Assembly (NCBI GenBank): GCA_024213275.1
Contig: JANAVG010000014.1
Location: 62,001 to 126,000 of the forward strand
DNA length: 64,000 bases
Direction: 5' to 3'
Source of the DNA: Rossellomorea sp. BNER
Lineage (GTDB): Bacteria > Bacillota > Bacilli > Bacillales > Bacillaceae_B
Positions 17,755-28,004 of the stretch are shown in pieces. The notes under the pieces were generated by a model. The model had not been told where the DNA came from. It did no database searches and was given only the letters and a program-made list of their open reading frames with translations. How positions within the stretch are numbered: the first letter of the stretch is position 1; every line of letters begins with the position of its first letter. The translations under genes were made by a program, and so were the position numbers.

Positions 17755-18843
17755 GTGACTAGAGTTGCTAATTTTTCCGCAGGTCCGTCCGTTTTGCCCG
17801 TATCGGTTTTGGAGAGAGCTCAAAAAGAATTGCTGAATTATAAGGGAACAGGAATGTCTGTAATGGAAATGAGCCATCGGTCTAGTGAATTTCAAGAGAT
17901 TATCGAAGAAGCAGAGGCGTTACTAAGAGAATTGTTAAAGATTCCAGAAAATTATCATGTTCTTTTTTTACAGGGTGGGGCTTCTTTGCAGTTTAGCATG
18001 GTTCCTTTCAACCTGCTTACTACTAATCACAAGGCAGATTATATTATGACGGGATCTTGGTCAAAGAAAGCCATGACAGAGGCAAGTAAGCTGGGGGATA
18101 TTAATGTCATCACCCCATCTAATCCATTAACAGAGATTCCTTCTTATACTCAAGACGACTTTCAATTGGATGCTGACTATGTACATATTACAACGAATAA
18201 TACGATTGAAGGTACCCGTTTTTCTGAACTGCCTAACACGGGAACGATTCCGTTAGTGGCTGATATGTCCTCACATATATTATCAGAAGAGATTGACGTA
18301 AATCAATTCGGTTTAATTTATGCTGGTGCCCAAAAAAACTTAGGACCTGCAGGTGTTACCGTTGTCATTGTAAGGGATGACCTTACGGATAAAGCTTTTA
18401 CTAGTTGCCCAACAATGTTGAACTACACAACATATGTTAAGAATCAATCCCTATTTAATACACCGCCAACGTTTTCAATTTATATCATGAAAATGGTATT
18501 GGAATGGATTAAAGAATTAGGTGGAGTTACGGTTATTGAACAACACAATAAGGAAAAAGCAAAGTTGCTTTATGACACAATTGATCAATCAAAGCTTTTT
18601 AACAACCATGTAAATCCAAAAAATCGTTCTCATATGAATATCCCATTTTCAGCAGATAGTGAAGAACTGAATAAAAAGTTTTTACAAAAAGCAGACGAAA
18701 AGGGATTGAAAAACTTAAAAGGACATCGTTCCGTTGGTGGAATGAGAGCAAGTCTTTATAATGCCATGCCTTTGGAAGATGTGAAAAAGTTAACTGAGTT
18801 CATGAAAGAGTTTGAATTAGTTTATCAACAGGTGCTTGCCTAA
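17755..18843 (+). CDS. serC: Phosphoserine aminotransferase
   Basis: Converts 3-phosphohydroxypyruvate to phosphoserine with glutamate as amino donor (serine pathway, step 2). The 362-residue fold-type I PLP enzyme starts VANFSAGPSVLP, has GMSVMEMSHRS, and carries the PLP lysine in AGAQKNLGPAG near residue 194; it ends with GHRSVGGMRASLYNAM. The length is normal for bacterial SerC. It starts at GTG 17755 behind AAAGGTGAGGG. serA follows 87 bp downstream, so the first two serine-pathway enzymes are probably co-transcribed. No phosphoserine phosphatase gene is recognised nearby. Confidence 0.97.
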   Translation: MTRVANFSAGPSVLPVSVLERAQKELLNYKGTGMSVMEMSHRSSEFQEIIEEAEALLRELLKIPENYHVLFLQGGASLQFSMVPFNLLTTNHKADYIMTGSWSKKAMTEASKLGDINVITPSNPLTEIPSYTQDDFQLDADYVHITTNNTIEGTRFSELPNTGTIPLVADMSSHILSEEIDVNQFGLIYAGAQKNLGPAGVTVVIVRDDLTDKAFTSCPTMLNYTTYVKNQSLFNTPPTFSIYIMKMVLEWIKELGGVTVIEQHNKEKAKLLYDTIDQSKLFNNHVNPKNRSHMNIPFSADSEELNKKFLQKADEKGLKNLKGHRSVGGMRASLYNAMPLEDVKKLTEFMKEFELVYQQVLA

Positions 18844-18930
18844 AATATGTGTAAAATCAATTTTGAGGGAATGGTCGTTAGAATTGGTTTCAGACACGAA
18901 TATTAGGTCAGCTTCATTATAGGAGGGGAA

Positions 18931-20112
18931 ATGATGTATTCTATCCAGGCATTTAATGCGATTGCTGATGCTGGTTTAAAGTTAATTGAAGAAGATATTG
19001 ATTTTGTGCTGAACTCTGAGACTCAGGAGCCAGACGGTTATATTGCTAGAAGCTTTAATTTTCACAACTATCCTTTAGGCGAGCAGGTGAAAGGAATCGC
19101 GAGAGCAGGTGCAGGTGTTAATAATATTCCAATCGATTCTTGCACTGAACGAGGAATTGTTGTTTTTAATACTCCAGGTGCTAACGCGAATGCAGTTAAA
19201 GAATTGGTTCTAACCTGCATTATGGCCTCTTCTCGAAACTTGTTTGATGCTGTAAAGTGGACAGCGGGAATTGAAGGCCGCGGTGAGGAAATACCAGAGC
19301 TTGTGGAGAAAGGGAAAAAGCAGTTTGTTGGGACAGAAATTAAAGGAAAGCGCCTAGGGGTTATTGGGGTTGGTGCGATTGGAGTTCTTGTCGCAAATGA
19401 TGCCCTAGAATTAGGGATGGAAGTCGTTGCATTTGATCCTTTTATTTCGGTTGAAACCGCTTGGCGTTTGTCTCAGAATGTAAGGCGAGCCATTACTCTT
19501 GAAGAAATATTCTCTACTTGTGATTACATTACTATGCATGTCCCTCTTAATGAGAAGACAAAGGGTTTACTAAATGAAAAAGCGTTCAAGCAAATGAAAG
19601 ATGGAATTCGAATTCTTAACTTTTCACGTGGGGAACTTGTAGATGAGCAAGCATTGAAGCTAGCAATCGAAGAGGGAATCGTCGAAAATTATATTACCGA
19701 TTTTCCAAACGAAAATATTTTAGGTACAAATAAGGTGATCGGTGTTCCCCATTTAGGCGCATCCACAAAAGAATCAGAAGAAAACTGTGCTGTGATGGCT
19801 GCCCGTCAGCTTAAGCACTATCTAAAAACAGGTAATATTAAGCATTCCGTCAACCTGCCAGATGTGGAAATTCCATTCTCCGGTAAAAGAAGACTGGCCA
19901 TTATGCATAAAAACATTCCGGGAATGGTAGGGAGAATGACAGGAATTCTAGCTACCTTTGAAATGAACATCGCAGACATGATCAACCGAAGCAAAGATGC
20001 ATGGGCCTACACGATCATCGATATCGACAACGAAATCGACGAAAAAACCGAGCAAAACATCAAAAACAGTGTAAACGAAATCCAAGGAACCGTCTCAGTA
20101 AGACTACTATAA
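18931..20112 (+). CDS. serA: D-3-phosphoglycerate dehydrogenase, short form
   Basis: Oxidises 3-phosphoglycerate to 3-phosphohydroxypyruvate (serine pathway, step 1). The 393-residue protein shows AGAGVNNIPI, the NAD-binding GVIGVGAIG, HVPLNEKT, NFSRGELVDEQAL and HLGASTKESEENCA. The last 75 residues form an ACT domain (NIPGMVGRMTGIL), the likely site of serine feedback inhibition. It is much shorter than the 525-residue B. subtilis SerA because the intervening substrate-binding domain is missing. RBS GGAGGGG precedes ATG 18931; ATG 18934 is equally possible. Confidence 0.95.
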   Translation: MMYSIQAFNAIADAGLKLIEEDIDFVLNSETQEPDGYIARSFNFHNYPLGEQVKGIARAGAGVNNIPIDSCTERGIVVFNTPGANANAVKELVLTCIMASSRNLFDAVKWTAGIEGRGEEIPELVEKGKKQFVGTEIKGKRLGVIGVGAIGVLVANDALELGMEVVAFDPFISVETAWRLSQNVRRAITLEEIFSTCDYITMHVPLNEKTKGLLNEKAFKQMKDGIRILNFSRGELVDEQALKLAIEEGIVENYITDFPNENILGTNKVIGVPHLGASTKESEENCAVMAARQLKHYLKTGNIKHSVNLPDVEIPFSGKRRLAIMHKNIPGMVGRMTGILATFEMNIADMINRSKDAWAYTIIDIDNEIDEKTEQNIKNSVNEIQGTVSVRLL

Positions 20113-20116
20113 CCAA

Positions 20117-20176
20117 ACCCTTCACCCCTTTAAAGCACCGCGGGACGGTTCTCGAGCGGTTTAAAGGGTTAAAGTG
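20117..20176. repeat. GGGACGGTTCTC repeat, family C copy 1
   Basis: The core CGGGACGGTTCTCGAG sits inside an inverted repeat AACCC...CCCTTTAAAGCACCGC / AGCGGTTTAAAGGGTT. It closely follows serA and may serve as its terminator, though no T run follows. Related copies are at 38768-38870, 42233-42345 and 45792-45850. The remaining gap to 20398 shows no gene. Confidence 0.75.
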
Positions 20177-20398
20177 ATAAAGTTTGAGAAACAGAATGAC
20201 CAATTTAATTTATGATTTTAAGGTTGACTAGATGATGAGTCTGGTACTACATAAGCACAATCAAAAGCTTTATAGCACTTGGAATTGTGTCAGTTAGTAC
20301 CTACTCTCGTTTGTCATCCTTTTTTTAAACCTTTAAGTGTAATTTTAAAGGGTTTGCAAACAATAATGAGTAGTTTGTAAATGAAGGAAGTGGATAAG

Positions 20399-21172
20399 AT
20401 GGGGTATTGCACGTTTCAGCATAGACAATTATTTTTCGAAGATATGGGGGAAGGAACTCCCATCATAATGATTCATCCTCCTGGCATGGGTCGTAAAACG
20501 TTTATATATCAAACCCCTCTTGCCGAAAAATTCCGATTAATTTTACCTGATCTAAGTGGACATGGGGATTCAACGAATGAACATTCATTTGTCAGCATGG
20601 CTACGTATGTAGAGGAAATAAAAACAATTGTCGATCATTTACAGCTTAATAGCTGTGTCCTACTTGGATATTCCGCCGGTGGAATTATCGCGCAGGAATT
20701 TGCTTATAAATACCCTGAATTTATACAAGCCATTATTTTAGCTGGGGGATACCCAAGAGTAAAAACGATGAAGCTAAGACTCATGCACTTATTAGGAATG
20801 AAAATGGTAAGGGAGAGACCTCAACTTCTCATTAATACCTTAGCGAAAACACATGCTCACAACGAGGAAGAAAAGCTGATTTTTCAAGAGCATATGGAAA
20901 AGGCGAACAGACAAATTTGGTACCATTTCTACAAACAATCTCTATACTATAATCGAGAAAAAGATCTAAAAAACTTAAAAGTACCAGTTCTTCTTATTTA
21001 CGGTGGTAAATCTCAATGGATCAACAAACATTTGCCATTGTTTAAAGAACTACCACAGTATGAGACAAAAATCATCGAAGAGTCATCACATCAATTACCA
21101 ACAAAGTATTCAAATTCGTTTAATGAAATCGTTTATTATTATGTTAAAAAAATTTATAACAGGGAAATATGA
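20399..21172 (+). CDS. Alpha/beta-fold hydrolase
   Basis: A 257-residue alpha/beta hydrolase of unknown substrate. HPPGMGRKTF forms the oxyanion region near residue 28, the nucleophile is Ser in GYSAGG near 95, and ESSHQLP near 237 supplies the likely catalytic His. No signal peptide is present, so it is cytoplasmic. I chose ATG 20399 because AAGGAAG lies about 10 nt upstream; ATG 20381 lacks a ribosome site. It is followed closely by the HD phosphohydrolase and csbA genes on the same strand, possibly one transcript ending at the terminator near 22253. Confidence 0.88.
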   Translation: MGYCTFQHRQLFFEDMGEGTPIIMIHPPGMGRKTFIYQTPLAEKFRLILPDLSGHGDSTNEHSFVSMATYVEEIKTIVDHLQLNSCVLLGYSAGGIIAQEFAYKYPEFIQAIILAGGYPRVKTMKLRLMHLLGMKMVRERPQLLINTLAKTHAHNEEEKLIFQEHMEKANRQIWYHFYKQSLYYNREKDLKNLKVPVLLIYGGKSQWINKHLPLFKELPQYETKIIEESSHQLPTKYSNSFNEIVYYYVKKIYNREI

Positions 21173-21206
21173 ATGGTAATGAATTCAATAAAAAGGGAGA
21201 GGTCTT

Positions 21207-21848
21207 ATGGGGGTCCATCACTATTTTAAAAGTTTATCAGACTTGGAACAATTGTTTCGCTGTCCAGGTCGTTTTAAATATCATGAGCATAGTGTGGCTA
21301 GCCACTCTTTCAAAGTAACCAAAATTGCTCAATTTCTAGGTACGGTCGAAGAAGAATATGGTGAAAAAATTGATTGGAAAGCCCTTTATGAGAAAGCAAT
21401 CAACCATGATTATGCCGAGATTTTCACGGGGGATATTAAAACACCTGTTAAGTATGCGTCAGAAGAATTGAGGAAATTATTTAGTCAAGTCGAAGAGGAA
21501 ATGGTGACAAAATTTATCGAACAAGAGTTTCCTCGACAATTCCAGGATATTTATCATAATCGGTTTAAAGATGGTAAGGATGATACGATTGAGGGCAGAA
21601 TTCTCTCAGTTGCTGATAAAATAGATTTATTGTATGAGTCATTTGGTGAAATTCAAAAAGGTAATCCAGAGTCTTTATTTTTTGAAATTTATCAGGAAGC
21701 CCTGTCGACTATTCTAAAGTTCCAAGAGATGTATTGTGTTCAATACTTCTTAAATACGATCCTGCCTGACATGCTGGCTGAAAAGTTTATTCCTCACAGC
21801 CAGTTAAATGATATCACCAACAAGATCATTGATGATTCTCAAAAATAG
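21207..21848 (+). CDS. HD-domain 5'-deoxynucleotidase, YfbR-like
   Basis: The 213-residue metal-dependent HD phosphohydrolase resembles YfbR, which dephosphorylates deoxynucleoside 5'-monophosphates. Seen: RFKYHEHSVASHSFKV with the first His ligand and the VASH pattern, NHDYAEIFTGDIKTPVKY with the HD pair followed by the diagnostic E..TGD..TPVKY, and a late D (VADKIDLL). It starts at ATG 21207 behind AAGGGAGAGG. Its role would be nucleotide-pool cleaning. It sits between an alpha/beta hydrolase and csbA. Confidence 0.85.
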   Translation: MGVHHYFKSLSDLEQLFRCPGRFKYHEHSVASHSFKVTKIAQFLGTVEEEYGEKIDWKALYEKAINHDYAEIFTGDIKTPVKYASEELRKLFSQVEEEMVTKFIEQEFPRQFQDIYHNRFKDGKDDTIEGRILSVADKIDLLYESFGEIQKGNPESLFFEIYQEALSTILKFQEMYCVQYFLNTILPDMLAEKFIPHSQLNDITNKIIDDSQK

Positions 21849-21916
21849 CTTTTTCACTGAGATTATTTCAGTTAAGATAGTAGAAAAGCTTCGAAAAATG
21901 AGGAGAGAAGTAAAGA

Positions 21917-22150
21917 ATGGTCTCTAAAGTAATCCTGGCACTATTTTTGCCAGCACTTCTAGTCGTTTTATTTACAAGAGTCACCTATAATCATTATGTT
22001 GGGCTTATCCTAACAGTTGCGCTTATTACAGCATCGGTTTATAAAGGGTACACGAACACATGGCTGTTAATAATCATTGACGCTGCATCGCTTACACTCG
22101 GGTTTTGGTATTCAAATCAGATGATGAAAAAGGCGAAAAGAAGTGCCTAA
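21917..22150 (+). CDS. csbA: CsbA family membrane protein
   Basis: A 77-residue protein with two or three hydrophobic segments and a basic tail (MMKKAKRS), matching CsbA in length and position directly upstream of uvrBA as in B. subtilis. There csbA is part of the sigma-B general stress regulon and its function is unknown. I looked for a sigma-B promoter (GTTTNN...GGGTAT) in the 68 bp upstream and did not find one. RBS GAGGAGAG precedes ATG 21917. Confidence 0.85.
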   Translation: MVSKVILALFLPALLVVLFTRVTYNHYVGLILTVALITASVYKGYTNTWLLIIIDAASLTLGFWYSNQMMKKAKRSA

Positions 22151-22252
22151 GAAAGAATAACTTTTCAATTAATGTTAGGTTCAACTAGATAAGTAGTGCA
22201 GGATATCCAAAGTCATCTGTTGCACTCGTGAAATGAATATAGGTTAATCAAA

Positions 22253-22298
22253 GTTCTGAATTCTACAGCAAAAAGCTAATGAATTCGGAATTTTTTAT
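22253..22298 (+). terminator. Rho-independent terminator after csbA
   Basis: Stem TTCTGAATTC / GAATTCGGAA around a loop of about 17 nt, followed by TTTTTT. It separates csbA from the uvrBA control region. Confidence 0.78.
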
Positions 22299-22405
22299 TT
22301 GTGTTGTGCTGGCACGACCCGTATTATGTCGCGTAGTTGATAATAACTTTTTGGAAAAATTTCTCATTATCTTAAGCCCTAAATAGTGTTTATCATAACG
22401 GAATC

Positions 22406-22547
22406 TGTGGATAACCTAAGTTTTTCCACGACGCACACTCGTAAAAAGATATCTATTCACAGTTCTTAACTTAGTTATCAACAAAAATATCCACTTATTC
22501 ACATAATTTAAAATTTATACACAAAGTTATAAACAGTTTTATCCACA
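22406..22547. promoter_or_regulatory. Cluster of DnaA-box-like 9-mers upstream of uvrB
   Basis: Perfect TTATCCACA boxes lie at 22406-22414 (minus strand) and 22539-22547 (plus); consensus-class TTATTCACA at 22495-22503 and TTATACACA at 22515-22523. One-mismatch forms are TTATCAACA at 22475-22483, TTATAAACA at 22527-22535 and CTATTCACA at 22453-22461. Seven boxes in 142 bp in a gene-free, AT-rich gap strongly suggest DnaA binding. No dnaA/dnaN or other origin genes are near. Confidence 0.7.
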
Positions 22548-22675
22548 AGAATATTTAGTGTGTATTTAAAGTATTAAACGTCCTACGAAAGTCAATAGAT
22601 ATAAGAGCTATTCTATTGGAAGTGCCATAAGATTTGTTTTTTCGTATATAGATATTAAAATATGTTGAAATTAAA

Positions 22676-22689
22676 CGAACTTTTGTTCG
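22676..22689. promoter_or_regulatory. LexA (SOS) operator of uvrBA
   Basis: CGAACTTTTGTTCG is a perfect match to the Gram-positive LexA/DinR box CGAAC-N4-GTTCG. It lies about 110 bp upstream of uvrB and close to a possible -10 TAGAAT at 22710-22715, so LexA would block uvrBA transcription until DNA damage. Confidence 0.9.
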
Positions 22690-22800
22690 CTTTTTAATGG
22701 TTAATCCTGTAGAATATGTGGTAGAATGTGAATGAAGATTAATACAGAACAACGAAATTTACATAATAGCACATATACGTTTTGAATGGGAGGGAAAACG

Positions 22801-24783
22801 GTGAATAATCAGTTTCAACTTAAATCAAAGTACCAGCCTCAAGGTGATCAACCACGAGCAATTCAAACCATAGTTGAAGGCATTAAAGAAGGAAAACGAC
22901 ATCAAACCCTATTAGGTGCAACTGGGACGGGGAAAACGTTCACGATGTCCAATGTTATTAAGGAGATTAATAAACCAACACTTGTCATCGCTCATAATAA
23001 GACTCTTGCAGGCCAGCTTTATAGTGAATTTAAAGAGTATTTTCCTGATAATGCTGTTGAATACTTTGTCAGTTATTATGATTATTATCAACCAGAAGCC
23101 TATGTTCCTCAGACAGATACGTTTATTGAAAAAGATGCAAGCATAAATGATGAAATAGATAAATTAAGGCACTCAGCGACATCATCCCTTTTTGAACGTA
23201 ATGATGTTGTGATTATCGCTAGTGTTTCTTGTATATACGGCTTGGGTTCTCCTGAAGAGTACCGTGAACTTGTGGTTTCTTTAAGAGTTGGGATGGAAAT
23301 CGAACGCAACCAATTATTAAGAAAATTAGTCGACGTTCAATATGCTCGCAATGATATTGATTTCCAACGGGGAACCTTTCGTGTAAGAGGAGATGTAGTG
23401 GAAATCTTCCCAGCATCTCGCGACGAACATTGCATGAGAGTGGAATTCTTTGGGGACGAGATAGACAGAATCAGAGAAGTGGACGCTCTTACAGGAGAGA
23501 TACTTGGCGACCGGGATCATATTGCCATTTTCCCAGCCTCCCACTTCGTAACCCGTGAAGAGAAAATGAAACTTGCAATCGTAAATATAGAAAAAGAACT
23601 TGAAGAACAACTCGAAATAATGAGATCCGAGAATAAGCTACTTGAGGCACAACGACTCGAACAGCGGACGCGCTATGATCTCGAAATGATGAGTGAAATG
23701 GGCTTCTGTTCAGGGATTGAAAACTACTCACGTCATTTAACATTAAGACCGGCCGGATCTACACCGTATACGTTAATCGATTATTTCCCGGATGACTTTT
23801 TAATTGTCATCGACGAATCCCATGTTTCAGTTCCACAGATCAGAGGGATGTATAATGGTGACCAAGCACGTAAAAAGGTGCTTGTTGATCATGGCTTCCG
23901 GTTGCCATCTGCGATGGATAACCGCCCATTACGTTTTGAAGAATTCGAGGGGAAAACAAATCAGATTGTCTATGTTTCAGCAACACCAGGTCCATATGAA
24001 CAAGAGCATAGTCCTGAAATGGTGGAGCAAATCATTCGACCAACAGGCTTATTAGATCCCACATTTGATATCCGGCCGATTGAAGGTCAAATCGATGATC
24101 TATTAGGCGAAATCCAAGAACGAACTAAAAATAATGAACGTGTACTTATTACTACCTTAACGAAAAAAATGTCAGAAGATCTCACCGATTATTTAAAAGA
24201 AATTGGAATAAAAGTTCAATACCTTCACTCTGAGATTAAGACATTAGAACGAATAGAAATCATAAGAGATTTACGATTAGGTAAGTATGATGTTCTAGTA
24301 GGAATTAACCTGCTTAGAGAAGGATTAGACATTCCAGAAGTTTCTTTAGTGGCGATTTTGGATGCAGATAAAGAAGGGTTTCTCCGTTCAGAACGTTCAT
24401 TAATTCAAACGATGGGCAGAGCAGCACGTAATGCCAATGGACACGTCATTATGTATGCTGATAAAGTAACTGATTCTATGCAAAAAGCTATGGACGAAAC
24501 AGAACGACGTCGAATCATTCAGCAAGAGTATAATGAAAAACACGGAATTACTCCACAAACCATTAAAAAAGAAATTCGAGATGTTATTCGTGCAACAATG
24601 GCTGCTGAAGACCAAGAAGAATATGATGCACCGGCAACAAAAGTCTCAAAAATGTCTAAACCTGAAAGAGAAAAGCTTATCTCAAGTTTAGAGGTAGAAA
24701 TGAAAGATGCAGCAAAGTCATTGGATTTCGAGCGTGCTGCACAACTGCGAGATACGATATTGGAGTTAAAAGCGGAAGGATGA
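22801..24783 (+). CDS. uvrB: Excinuclease ABC subunit B
   Basis: Damage-verifying helicase-like subunit of nucleotide excision repair. The 660-residue protein shows Walker A GATGTGKT, the DNA-clamping beta-hairpin [11 protein letters not shown], the DEAD-like IDESH, motif VI MGRAARN, and a C-terminal UVR motif ([16 protein letters not shown]) that binds UvrC. The start is GTG 22801, 8 nt after GGGAGGG, giving the normal length; ATG 22786 lies on the ribosome site. uvrA follows after 7 bp. The upstream LexA box makes the pair part of the SOS response. Confidence 0.98.
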   Translation: MNNQFQLKSKYQPQGDQPRAIQTIVEGIKEGKRHQTLLGATGTGKTFTMSNVIKEINKPTLVIAHNKTLAGQLYSEFKEYFPDNAVEYFVSYYDYYQPEAYVPQTDTFIEKDASINDEIDKLRHSATSSLFERNDVVIIASVSCIYGLGSPEEYRELVVSLRVGMEIERNQLLRKLVDVQYARNDIDFQRGTFRVRGDVVEIFPASRDEHCMRVEFFGDEIDRIREVDALTGEILGDRDHIAIFPASHFVTREEKMKLAIVNIEKELEEQLEIMRSENKLLEAQRLEQRTRYDLEMMSEMGFCSGIENYSRHLTLRPAGSTPYTLIDYFPDDFLIVIDESHVSVPQIRGMYNGDQARKKVLVDHGFRLPSAMDNRPLRFEEFEGKTNQIVYVSATPGPYEQEHSPEMVEQIIRPTGLLDPTFDIRPIEGQIDDLLGEIQERTKNNERVLITTLTKKMSEDLTDYLKEIGIKVQYLHSEIKTLERIEIIRDLRLGKYDVLVGINLLREGLDIPEVSLVAILDADKEGFLRSERSLIQTMGRAARNANGHVIMYADKVTDSMQKAMDETERRRIIQQEYNEKHGITPQTIKKEIRDVIRATMAAEDQEEYDAPATKVSKMSKPEREKLISSLEVEMKDAAKSLDFERAAQLRDTILELKAEG

Positions 24784-24790
24784 CCGAAAT

Positions 24791-27667
24791 ATGGCAATAG
24801 ATCAAATTATCGTCAAAGGAGCAAGAGCTCATAATTTAAAAAATATTGATATAACGATACCAAGGGATAAACTTGTCGTATTGACGGGATTATCAGGCTC
24901 AGGGAAATCCTCTCTTGCATTTGACACTATCTATGCTGAAGGACAGAGAAGATATGTTGAGTCACTCTCAGCCTATGCCCGTCAATTCCTTGGTCAAATG
25001 GACAAACCAGATGTAGATGCCATTGAGGGACTGTCCCCAGCTATCTCCATCGACCAAAAAACAACGAGCCGTAACCCGCGTTCTACAGTAGGGACTGTTA
25101 CAGAAATTTATGATTATCTACGGCTGCTTTTTGCAAGAGTAGGCCGACCAGTTTGTCCAGTTCACGGTATTGAAATTAGTTCTCAAACGATTCAACAAAT
25201 GGTTGATCGCATTCTGGAATACCCAGAACGAACAAAGCTTCAAGTTCTTGCACCTATTGTTTCTGGGCGAAAAGGGACACATGTTAAAACTTTAGAAGAT
25301 ATTAAAAAACAAGGGTATGTCCGTGTCCGTGTTAATGGAGAAATGCGCGATCTTTCAGAAGAAATCGAGTTAGAGAAAAACAAGAAACATTCTATTGAGG
25401 TTATTGTTGACCGAATTGTTATAAAAGATGGTGTAGAGTCAAGGCTATCTGATTCATTAGAAACGGCGCTAAACCTTGCTGATGGTAGAGTAATTATAGA
25501 TGTTATTGGTGAGGAAGAACTTCTTTTTAGTGAACATCATGCATGTCCACATTGTGGATTTTCAATTGGTGAGCTTGAACCACGTATGTTTTCTTTTAAT
25601 AGTCCTTTTGGAGCTTGCCCAGAATGTGATGGATTAGGTACAAAATTAGAAGTAGATGAAGATTTGGTCATCCCTGACTGGGATCGAAGTCTAAATGGAC
25701 ATGCGTTTGCACCATGGGAACCTTCTAGTTCTCAATATTATCCACAGCTTCTTCAATCTGTGTGTAATCATTATGGTATTGATATGGATTTGCCTTTGAA
25801 GGATGTCCCTAAAACTTTATTGGATAAAGTGCTTTATGGGTCTGAAGACGAGGAAATTTATTTCCGATATGAAAATGATTTTGGACAGGTAAGAGAGAAT
25901 TATATTGAATTTGAAGGTGTAATTCATAATGTAGAGAGACGTTATAAAGAAACTAGCTCAGACTACATCCGTGAACAAATGGAAAAATATATGGCCCAAC
26001 AACCTTGCCCGAAATGTAAAGGTCATCGGCTCAAAACTGAAAGTCTTGCAGTGAAAATTGATTCTCTTCACATTAGCGAAGTTACAGCTTTTTCTATTGA
26101 AGAGGCAGATGAATTCTTTAATAATCTTCAACTAACAGAGAAAGAAATGAAGATCGCTAATTTGATTTTTAGAGAAATTCGTGAACGTTTAGGGTTTCTT
26201 GTCAATGTAGGATTAGAATATTTAACACTTAGTCGTGCAGCAGGGACACTTTCTGGTGGGGAAGCTCAACGAATCCGATTAGCAACCCAAATTGGATCGC
26301 GCCTTACCGGGGTTCTTTATATTTTAGATGAACCTTCTATTGGACTTCATCAAAGAGATAATGACCGTTTAATTGATACCTTAAAAAACATGAGAGATAT
26401 CGGCAATACTCTTATTGTTGTAGAACACGATGAAGATACTATGCTTGCAGCAGATTATTTAATAGATATTGGTCCTGGCGCTGGTGTGCACGGGGGTAAT
26501 ATAGTTTCAGCCGGTGCTCCAGCAGAAGTGATGAGTGATGCAAATTCATTAACTGGACAGTATCTAGCAGGGAAAAAGTTCATTCCGCTGCCAATTGAAC
26601 GCCGAAAAAGTGATGGACGTTCCATTGAAATTGTAGGAGCAAAGGAAAACAATCTTAAAAATGTAAAAGTAAAGCTGCCATTAGGAGTATTTACTGCTGT
26701 AACTGGCGTATCGGGCTCAGGAAAAAGTACTTTAATTAACGAAATTCTTCATAAATCACTTGCACAAAAACTCCATAAAGCAAAGTCAAAGCCTGGTCAT
26801 CACAAGGAGATTAAAGGGATTGAACACTTAGACAAGGTGATTGATATTGATCAATCGCCAATAGGGAGAACTCCTAGGTCGAATCCTGCTACTTACACTG
26901 GCGTCTTTGATGATATTCGTGATGTTTTTGCCTCCACGAACGAAGCAAAAGTCCGTGGATATAAAAAAGGCCGATTTAGTTTTAATGTCAAAGGTGGACG
27001 TTGTGAAGCTTGCCGTGGAGATGGGATTATAAAAATCGAAATGCACTTTCTTCCAGACGTTTATGTACCGTGTGAAGTGTGTCATGGAAAACGATATAAT
27101 CGCGAAACCCTTGAAGTTAAATACAAAGGGAAAAACATTTCTGATGTTTTAGAAATGACGATTGAAGCTGCACTAGATTTTTTTGAAAATATCCCTAAAA
27201 TAAACCGTAAACTTCAAACGATTGCCGATGTTGGACTAGGCTATATTAAACTCGGTCAACCAGCAACAACCTTATCAGGGGGAGAAGCACAGCGTGTAAA
27301 GCTTGCGTCAGAGCTGCACCGACGTTCAACAGGCCGTTCTCTTTATATTTTAGATGAACCAACAACCGGGCTGCATGTTGATGATATTTCCCGATTACTA
27401 ACAGTTCTTCAACGCCTTGTAGAGAATGGTGACTCAGTCTTGGTTATTGAACATAATTTGGATGTCATTAAAGCATCAGATTATATTATTGATCTTGGAC
27501 CTGAAGGTGGAGACAAAGGTGGAACCATTGTTGCTCAAGGTACACCAGAAAAAGTGGCGGAAGTAAAAGGCTCATACACAGGAAAATATTTAAAGCCGAT
27601 ATTAGTTAGAGACCGAGACAGAATGAACAAACGGATAAAAGAAAAAGAGGAAGTAACAAGTTCTTAA
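24791..27667 (+). CDS. uvrA: Excinuclease ABC subunit A
   Basis: Damage-recognising ATPase of nucleotide excision repair, 958 residues, normal length. It has two ABC ATPase modules: Walker [10 protein letters not shown] near residue 33 and GVSGSGKST near 642, with signature loops [10 protein letters not shown] and [10 protein letters not shown]. Zinc-binding cysteine sets are CPHCG...CPECDG and CEACRGDG...CEVCHG. Start ATG 24791 follows the uvrB stop closely, so the genes are translated from one SOS-regulated transcript that ends at the terminator at 27674. Confidence 0.98.
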   Translation: MAIDQIIVKGARAHNLKNIDITIPRDKLVVLTGLSGSGKSSLAFDTIYAEGQRRYVESLSAYARQFLGQMDKPDVDAIEGLSPAISIDQKTTSRNPRSTVGTVTEIYDYLRLLFARVGRPVCPVHGIEISSQTIQQMVDRILEYPERTKLQVLAPIVSGRKGTHVKTLEDIKKQGYVRVRVNGEMRDLSEEIELEKNKKHSIEVIVDRIVIKDGVESRLSDSLETALNLADGRVIIDVIGEEELLFSEHHACPHCGFSIGELEPRMFSFNSPFGACPECDGLGTKLEVDEDLVIPDWDRSLNGHAFAPWEPSSSQYYPQLLQSVCNHYGIDMDLPLKDVPKTLLDKVLYGSEDEEIYFRYENDFGQVRENYIEFEGVIHNVERRYKETSSDYIREQMEKYMAQQPCPKCKGHRLKTESLAVKIDSLHISEVTAFSIEEADEFFNNLQLTEKEMKIANLIFREIRERLGFLVNVGLEYLTLSRAAGTLSGGEAQRIRLATQIGSRLTGVLYILDEPSIGLHQRDNDRLIDTLKNMRDIGNTLIVVEHDEDTMLAADYLIDIGPGAGVHGGNIVSAGAPAEVMSDANSLTGQYLAGKKFIPLPIERRKSDGRSIEIVGAKENNLKNVKVKLPLGVFTAVTGVSGSGKSTLINEILHKSLAQKLHKAKSKPGHHKEIKGIEHLDKVIDIDQSPIGRTPRSNPATYTGVFDDIRDVFASTNEAKVRGYKKGRFSFNVKGGRCEACRGDGIIKIEMHFLPDVYVPCEVCHGKRYNRETLEVKYKGKNISDVLEMTIEAALDFFENIPKINRKLQTIADVGLGYIKLGQPATTLSGGEAQRVKLASELHRRSTGRSLYILDEPTTGLHVDDISRLLTVLQRLVENGDSVLVIEHNLDVIKASDYIIDLGPEGGDKGGTIVAQGTPEKVAEVKGSYTGKYLKPILVRDRDRMNKRIKEKEEVTSS

Positions 27668-27673
27668 AATTTA

Positions 27674-27716
27674 AAAAGGTTTCCTACATGGTTTCCATGT
27701 TAGGGTGCCTTTTTTC
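27674..27716 (+). terminator. Rho-independent terminator after uvrA
   Basis: Stem AGGTTTCCTACATGG / CCATGTTAGGGTGCCT with a TTT loop, followed by TTTTTT. From here to the SigW-type promoter at 27952 no gene is visible. Confidence 0.85.
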
Positions 27717-27951
27717 TTTATACTAACGTTCACAACATTGCTTACTTAAGTGCATAAACTCCTTCGACAAGGTAATGCCCCATCATCAATCATATTGCCT
27801 CCCCAATTAAATATTTCCTTTGCCCATAGTCAAAAACACAGCTTTATACCGATTTTTAATCCGTCTCTAGAAGGAGGGAGAAAGGTTTTAACTGTGTAAA
27901 AATATTAGTAAGTGGAATGGGAAAAAAAGCTTTGCGAAATTTTCAACTCAT

Positions 27952-27977
27952 TGAAACCTTCTTTTATGCGTAACGTA
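27952..27977 (+). promoter_or_regulatory. SigW-type ECF promoter of yvlABCD
   Basis: TGAAAC (27952-27957), exactly 16 bp, then CGTA (27974-27977), matching the B. subtilis SigW consensus. yvlABCD belongs to the SigW cell-envelope-stress regulon in B. subtilis. The start of transcription would be near 27985, only about 20 nt before the first gene. Confidence 0.85.
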
Positions 27978-28004
27978 AATAGTAGTAAAGGAGTTGGAGA
28001 TGTA

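Noticed and set aside
21849..21916. Sigma-B promoter for csbA
   Set aside because: No GTTTNN with GGGTAT at 12-15 bp spacing could be found in the upstream gap.
22406..22547. Chromosome origin (oriC)
   Set aside because: DnaA boxes are present, but dnaA, dnaN, rpmH, gyrB or other origin genes are absent and the neighbours are csbA and uvrBA.
27912..28004. N-terminal extension of YvlA
   Set aside because: It would contain the SigW promoter and has no ribosome site; the downstream ATG has a good one.
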